Shown one piece after another: positions 61,687 to 64,000 of a stretch of 64,000 nt of DNA. A program made the translations under genes and the position numbers. Positions within the stretch are counted from its first letter, which is position 1; each line of letters starts with the position of its first letter. The DNA is from Alphaproteobacteria bacterium (GTDB taxonomy: Bacteria > Pseudomonadota > Alphaproteobacteria > Rhizobiales > JAJFHC01), in NCBI GenBank assembly GCA_021775805.1, contig JAJFHD010000138.1, forward strand, positions 44,847 through 108,846, in the 5' to 3' direction. Below the pieces are notes generated by a model that ran no database searches, was not told the DNA's origin, and saw only the letters and a program-made list of their open reading frames with translations.

Positions 61687-61766
61687 GGCGCATTCGAGTG
61701 AGAAGACCCGAAGCGCAGCATTGTCCCATGCTTCGAAAACCACTAGATCCAAATGCGCCTTAGTGG
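61687..61766. repeat. nested, mutually exclusive inverted repeats after the TRAP gene
   Basis: GGCGCATT (61687-61694) pairs with AATGCGCC (61752-61759), enclosing CGAAGC/GCTTCG (61709-61714/61730-61735). CCACTA (61740-61745) pairs with TAGTGG (61761-61766) and interlocks with the outer pair, so the RNA could form a pseudoknot or switch between two folds. It fills the 140-bp gap between the TRAP stop codon and the SDR gene. No T run follows. Confidence 0.5.
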
Positions 61767-61777
61767 AGCCAGCACGC

Positions 61778-64000
61778 TCAGAAGCTCATGGAGATGTCAC
61801 GATGCTGAGAATTACAGCCCGCAAGGTAAAGTGCCTGTTCGCGGGGGATGCGGGGCAATTGTCTCAGGCCGATCGTGTCACGGATGGCCGCTTCGTACTG
61901 GCGCAGACCCGGCAGCAGTTCCGTGGACGCCCTGGCCCGCCAGGCAACATCAGCTTGCATGAGCTTGACGGTTTTTTCATAAGACTTGCGCGCCTTGTCC
62001 AGGTTCGGTGTCTTGGAACTCAGGGCCCTCGCCATATTTTTCAGCTCCGACTTGAGGGCGGACGTGCCCTTAAGGGCGCTTACACGACGTGAGACTTCTT
62101 TCACTGTCTTGGAAGCCGCCTTTGGATCGGAGGCTTCCAATGTGGCGCTCAATGCGATGACGTCGGGCTCGAGCGCCTTCAGGGCATCTGCGTCAGCAAT
62201 CACATCGAGTGCCTGCTTAATCGGTTCATAGCCGCCATCAGCGCTCCGCCGATAGTTAGTTCGTGCCTTTTCTTCTTCATTTCGCACAGAAACGAATGCC
62301 GTGTGATCGGCTTCCCAATTCTGAGGGATTTCCTTCAAAAGGGCGACTTTTTCATCGCTCAGTAGCGTATAGTCGTCATCCAGGGCCTTAAGTCTGCTTT
62401 CTTTGGTGGATTGGTCTCTTTTCAGCCGATCTATCCGGTCGCCAAGTTTCAACAACTCCGCATCAATTTTGCGGATCTTTTTCTGGATGGCGCGAACCTC
62501 TTGGTGCAGCGGCCCGTAGACCTGTTTTGCCTGCAGTTTGGCCGCTTCGGTACTCTGAATGTTGTCCATCAGCCCAAACGTCGCGTCAGCTTTCGCGAAA
62601 CTACCCGCGACCGATGACTGAAGCTTCTTGGGCAGATAACTGATATCGAAGGCCTGCGCGCCGGCAATAGCCTGCCGAATGCCATCGCCATTCGAGACAA
62701 ATTGCTCCGCAACGTAGTTCTCAAGACAATACTGCAGGCTTGGATTTAAGGGTGGCGGTGCCGTGTTCGATGTTAGGGATATCCGGTTAGGCAGATAGTT
62801 CACCAGCGCCGGGAACACACCCACGATCACAAGGGCGACCAGTTGCAGCCCGATGAAGGCGATCACGCCCTTGTACATGGAGATCGTCTTGACGATCGCC
62901 GGTGCCACGCCACGCAGGTAGAACAGGGCAAACCCGAAAGGTGGCGTCAGGAAAGACGTCTGGATGTTCAGCCCGATCATGACGCCCAGCCAGACGGCGG
63001 TCACGTTTGCCGACGGATCCATCAGGAGAATCGGGGCCACAATAGGCACCACCACCACCGCGATCTCGATGAAATCGAGAAAGAACCCGAGCAGGAAGAT
63101 CACCGCCATGACAATCACGAACTGGACCCAAAAACCACCCGGAAGCGTCGTCAGGAACTCCCGCACGAGCTCCTCTCCGCCGAACGCACGGAAGGCCGCG
63201 GTCAACATGGCGGCGCCTAAGAGAATAATGAAGACCAGCGATGTGGTCTTCGCGGTCTCGATCATCACGCCGCGCAGAGTGTCCTCAATCTTGTGCGCCC
63301 GCCAGCCGCTCCAGATAATTGCAATCAGGAAAAAGGCTACGGCGACAACCGCGAGCGCAATACCAATCGCATCGTCGGTGGTCTTGATGTTCTTGATGTT
63401 CGTCGGGTAGTAGCTTGTCACCAGGATGATTGCGATCATCGACGCGATGGCCATAAGAGCTGGTGTGTAGGCGCCTTTTTGCCCTTCCTTGAGCCGGTAC
63501 CCGGCCATGATCATAGCACCGACGGCACCAATCGCGCCGGCCTGGTTGACTGTTGCAATGCCCATGATAATCGAGCCCAGAACGACGAAAATCAAAGTCA
63601 GCGGCGGCACCAGCGACAGGAAAACCCGGACGGCGAACCTACGGTCGTAACTGCCGTCGAACGGAACGGCAGGCGCCATTTTTGGCCTGAAGAAAGCAAA
63701 GATCAGAATGAACACCATGTACAGTCCAACCAGGACGAGGCCCGGCACGAATGCGCCCAGAAACATGTCTCCGGCGCTGGTCGAAACCACGCTGAATTCC
63801 GACGGCATGTTGAATTCGCCGGTGGTCGCCTTGTAGAGCGCCTTTCTGGCGGTACCTGCCTGGTCGACCGCACTGGCCAGCTGGTCGGCCAGAATGATCA
63901 GGACGATCGACGGCGGGATGATCTGTCCCAGGGTCCCCGACGCGGCGATTGTTCCCGTCGCCAGCGAGTGAGAATAGTTGTTGCGCAACATGGCCGGCAG
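61778..64000 (-). CDS. TRAP transporter large permease (DctM type) with C-terminal coiled-coil extension, partial
   Basis: At least 740 residues; the 5' end lies beyond the window. The visible part begins inside the DctM domain (YSHSLATGTIAASGTLGQIIPPSIVLIIL), and hydrophobic segments continue to about residue 400 of the visible chain (GFFLDFIEIAVVVVPIVAPIL, SFLTPPFGFALFYLRGVAP are typical). The last 320 residues or so are soluble, with a Lys/Glu/Asp-rich coiled coil (for example EVRAIQKKIRKIDAELLKLG) that is not part of usual DctM (about 430 aa). TRAP permeases use Na+ gradients to import organic acids delivered by a binding protein. The insertion at visible residues 45-70 (AGTARKALYKATTGEF) is also unusual. 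Confidence 0.88.
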   Translation of the reverse strand: MPAMLRNNYSHSLATGTIAASGTLGQIIPPSIVLIILADQLASAVDQAGTARKALYKATTGEFNMPSEFSVVSTSAGDMFLGAFVPGLVLVGLYMVFILIFAFFRPKMAPAVPFDGSYDRRFAVRVFLSLVPPLTLIFVVLGSIIMGIATVNQAGAIGAVGAMIMAGYRLKEGQKGAYTPALMAIASMIAIILVTSYYPTNIKNIKTTDDAIGIALAVVAVAFFLIAIIWSGWRAHKIEDTLRGVMIETAKTTSLVFIILLGAAMLTAAFRAFGGEELVREFLTTLPGGFWVQFVIVMAVIFLLGFFLDFIEIAVVVVPIVAPILLMDPSANVTAVWLGVMIGLNIQTSFLTPPFGFALFYLRGVAPAIVKTISMYKGVIAFIGLQLVALVIVGVFPALVNYLPNRISLTSNTAPPPLNPSLQYCLENYVAEQFVSNGDGIRQAIAGAQAFDISYLPKKLQSSVAGSFAKADATFGLMDNIQSTEAAKLQAKQVYGPLHQEVRAIQKKIRKIDAELLKLGDRIDRLKRDQSTKESRLKALDDDYTLLSDEKVALLKEIPQNWEADHTAFVSVRNEEEKARTNYRRSADGGYEPIKQALDVIADADALKALEPDVIALSATLEASDPKAASKTVKEVSRRVSALKGTSALKSELKNMARALSSKTPNLDKARKSYEKTVKLMQADVAWRARASTELLPGLRQYEAAIRDTIGLRQLPRIPREQALYLAGCNSQHRDISMSF

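Noticed and set aside
1..64000. CRISPR array, prophage or insertion sequence
   Set aside because: No regularly spaced direct repeats, no phage structural genes and no transposase motif were seen anywhere in the window.

Overview
The window is a chromosomal segment of an alphaproteobacterium. The evidence is a CpdR-type receiver protein, a suhB/MmgR-like small RNA next to a hisN/suhB-family gene, a ROSE-type RNA thermometer with an alphaproteobacterial RpoH promoter in front of a small heat-shock gene, CtrA-like half-sites before motor genes, a cysteine-free L36 protein, a gltBD pair and a fused single-chain indolepyruvate ferredoxin oxidoreductase. The order Hyphomicrobiales (Rhizobiales) or a neighbour fits best, but this is inference. 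Coding density is high. I see no insertion sequence, prophage or CRISPR array.

Layout. 0-3.3 kb: alpha/beta hydrolase, secreted TPR protein, rpmJ, a small membrane protein and a stand-alone receiver protein. 3.3-11.7 kb: seven tightly packed minus-strand genes. Cytochrome c', a diheme cytochrome c and a very large two-haem periplasmic protein are followed by N-carbamoyl-D-amino-acid hydrolase, a DapA-like lyase, hydantoinase and an Asp/Glu/hydantoin racemase. 11.8-15.3 kb: a small secreted Cys protein, a LysE exporter, and a lower-GC stretch carrying a kinesin-light-chain-like TPR gene beside tRNA-Val(GAC). 15.4-21.1 kb: cpdR, N-formylglutamate amidohydrolase, the sRNA, a YceI protein, hisN, a lysophospholipase-like hydrolase and the thermometer-controlled hsp20.

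21.2-30.9 kb: an aldolase-peptidase pair and glutamate synthase gltBD. 30.9-38.2 kb: envelope and polysaccharide genes (SGNH hydrolase, MltB-type transglycosylase, galE, galU, a beta-barrel porin, kpsF). 38.2-41.7 kb: a PomA/MotB-like stator pair, then NfeD and an SPFH protein. 41.8-51.4 kb: hemH and a branched-chain-type ABC transporter operon (livGHM, binding protein, livF) bracketed by a long-chain acyl-CoA synthetase and a PaaK-like protein, with a PAS hybrid kinase and an OmpR-type regulator divergent from it. 54.8-64.0 kb: a minus-strand run of indolepyruvate ferredoxin oxidoreductase, acyl-CoA dehydrogenase, SABATH methyltransferase, short-chain dehydrogenase and a TRAP permease with a long coiled-coil tail, cut by the window end.

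The strongest candidates for something undescribed are the cytochrome-hydantoinase gene run with its regularly spaced promoter repeats, the bacterial SABATH methyltransferase in an acyl-CoA/2-oxoacid locus, and the TRAP permease with a C-terminal coiled-coil extension. Functions are read from sequence motifs; no database search was possible.
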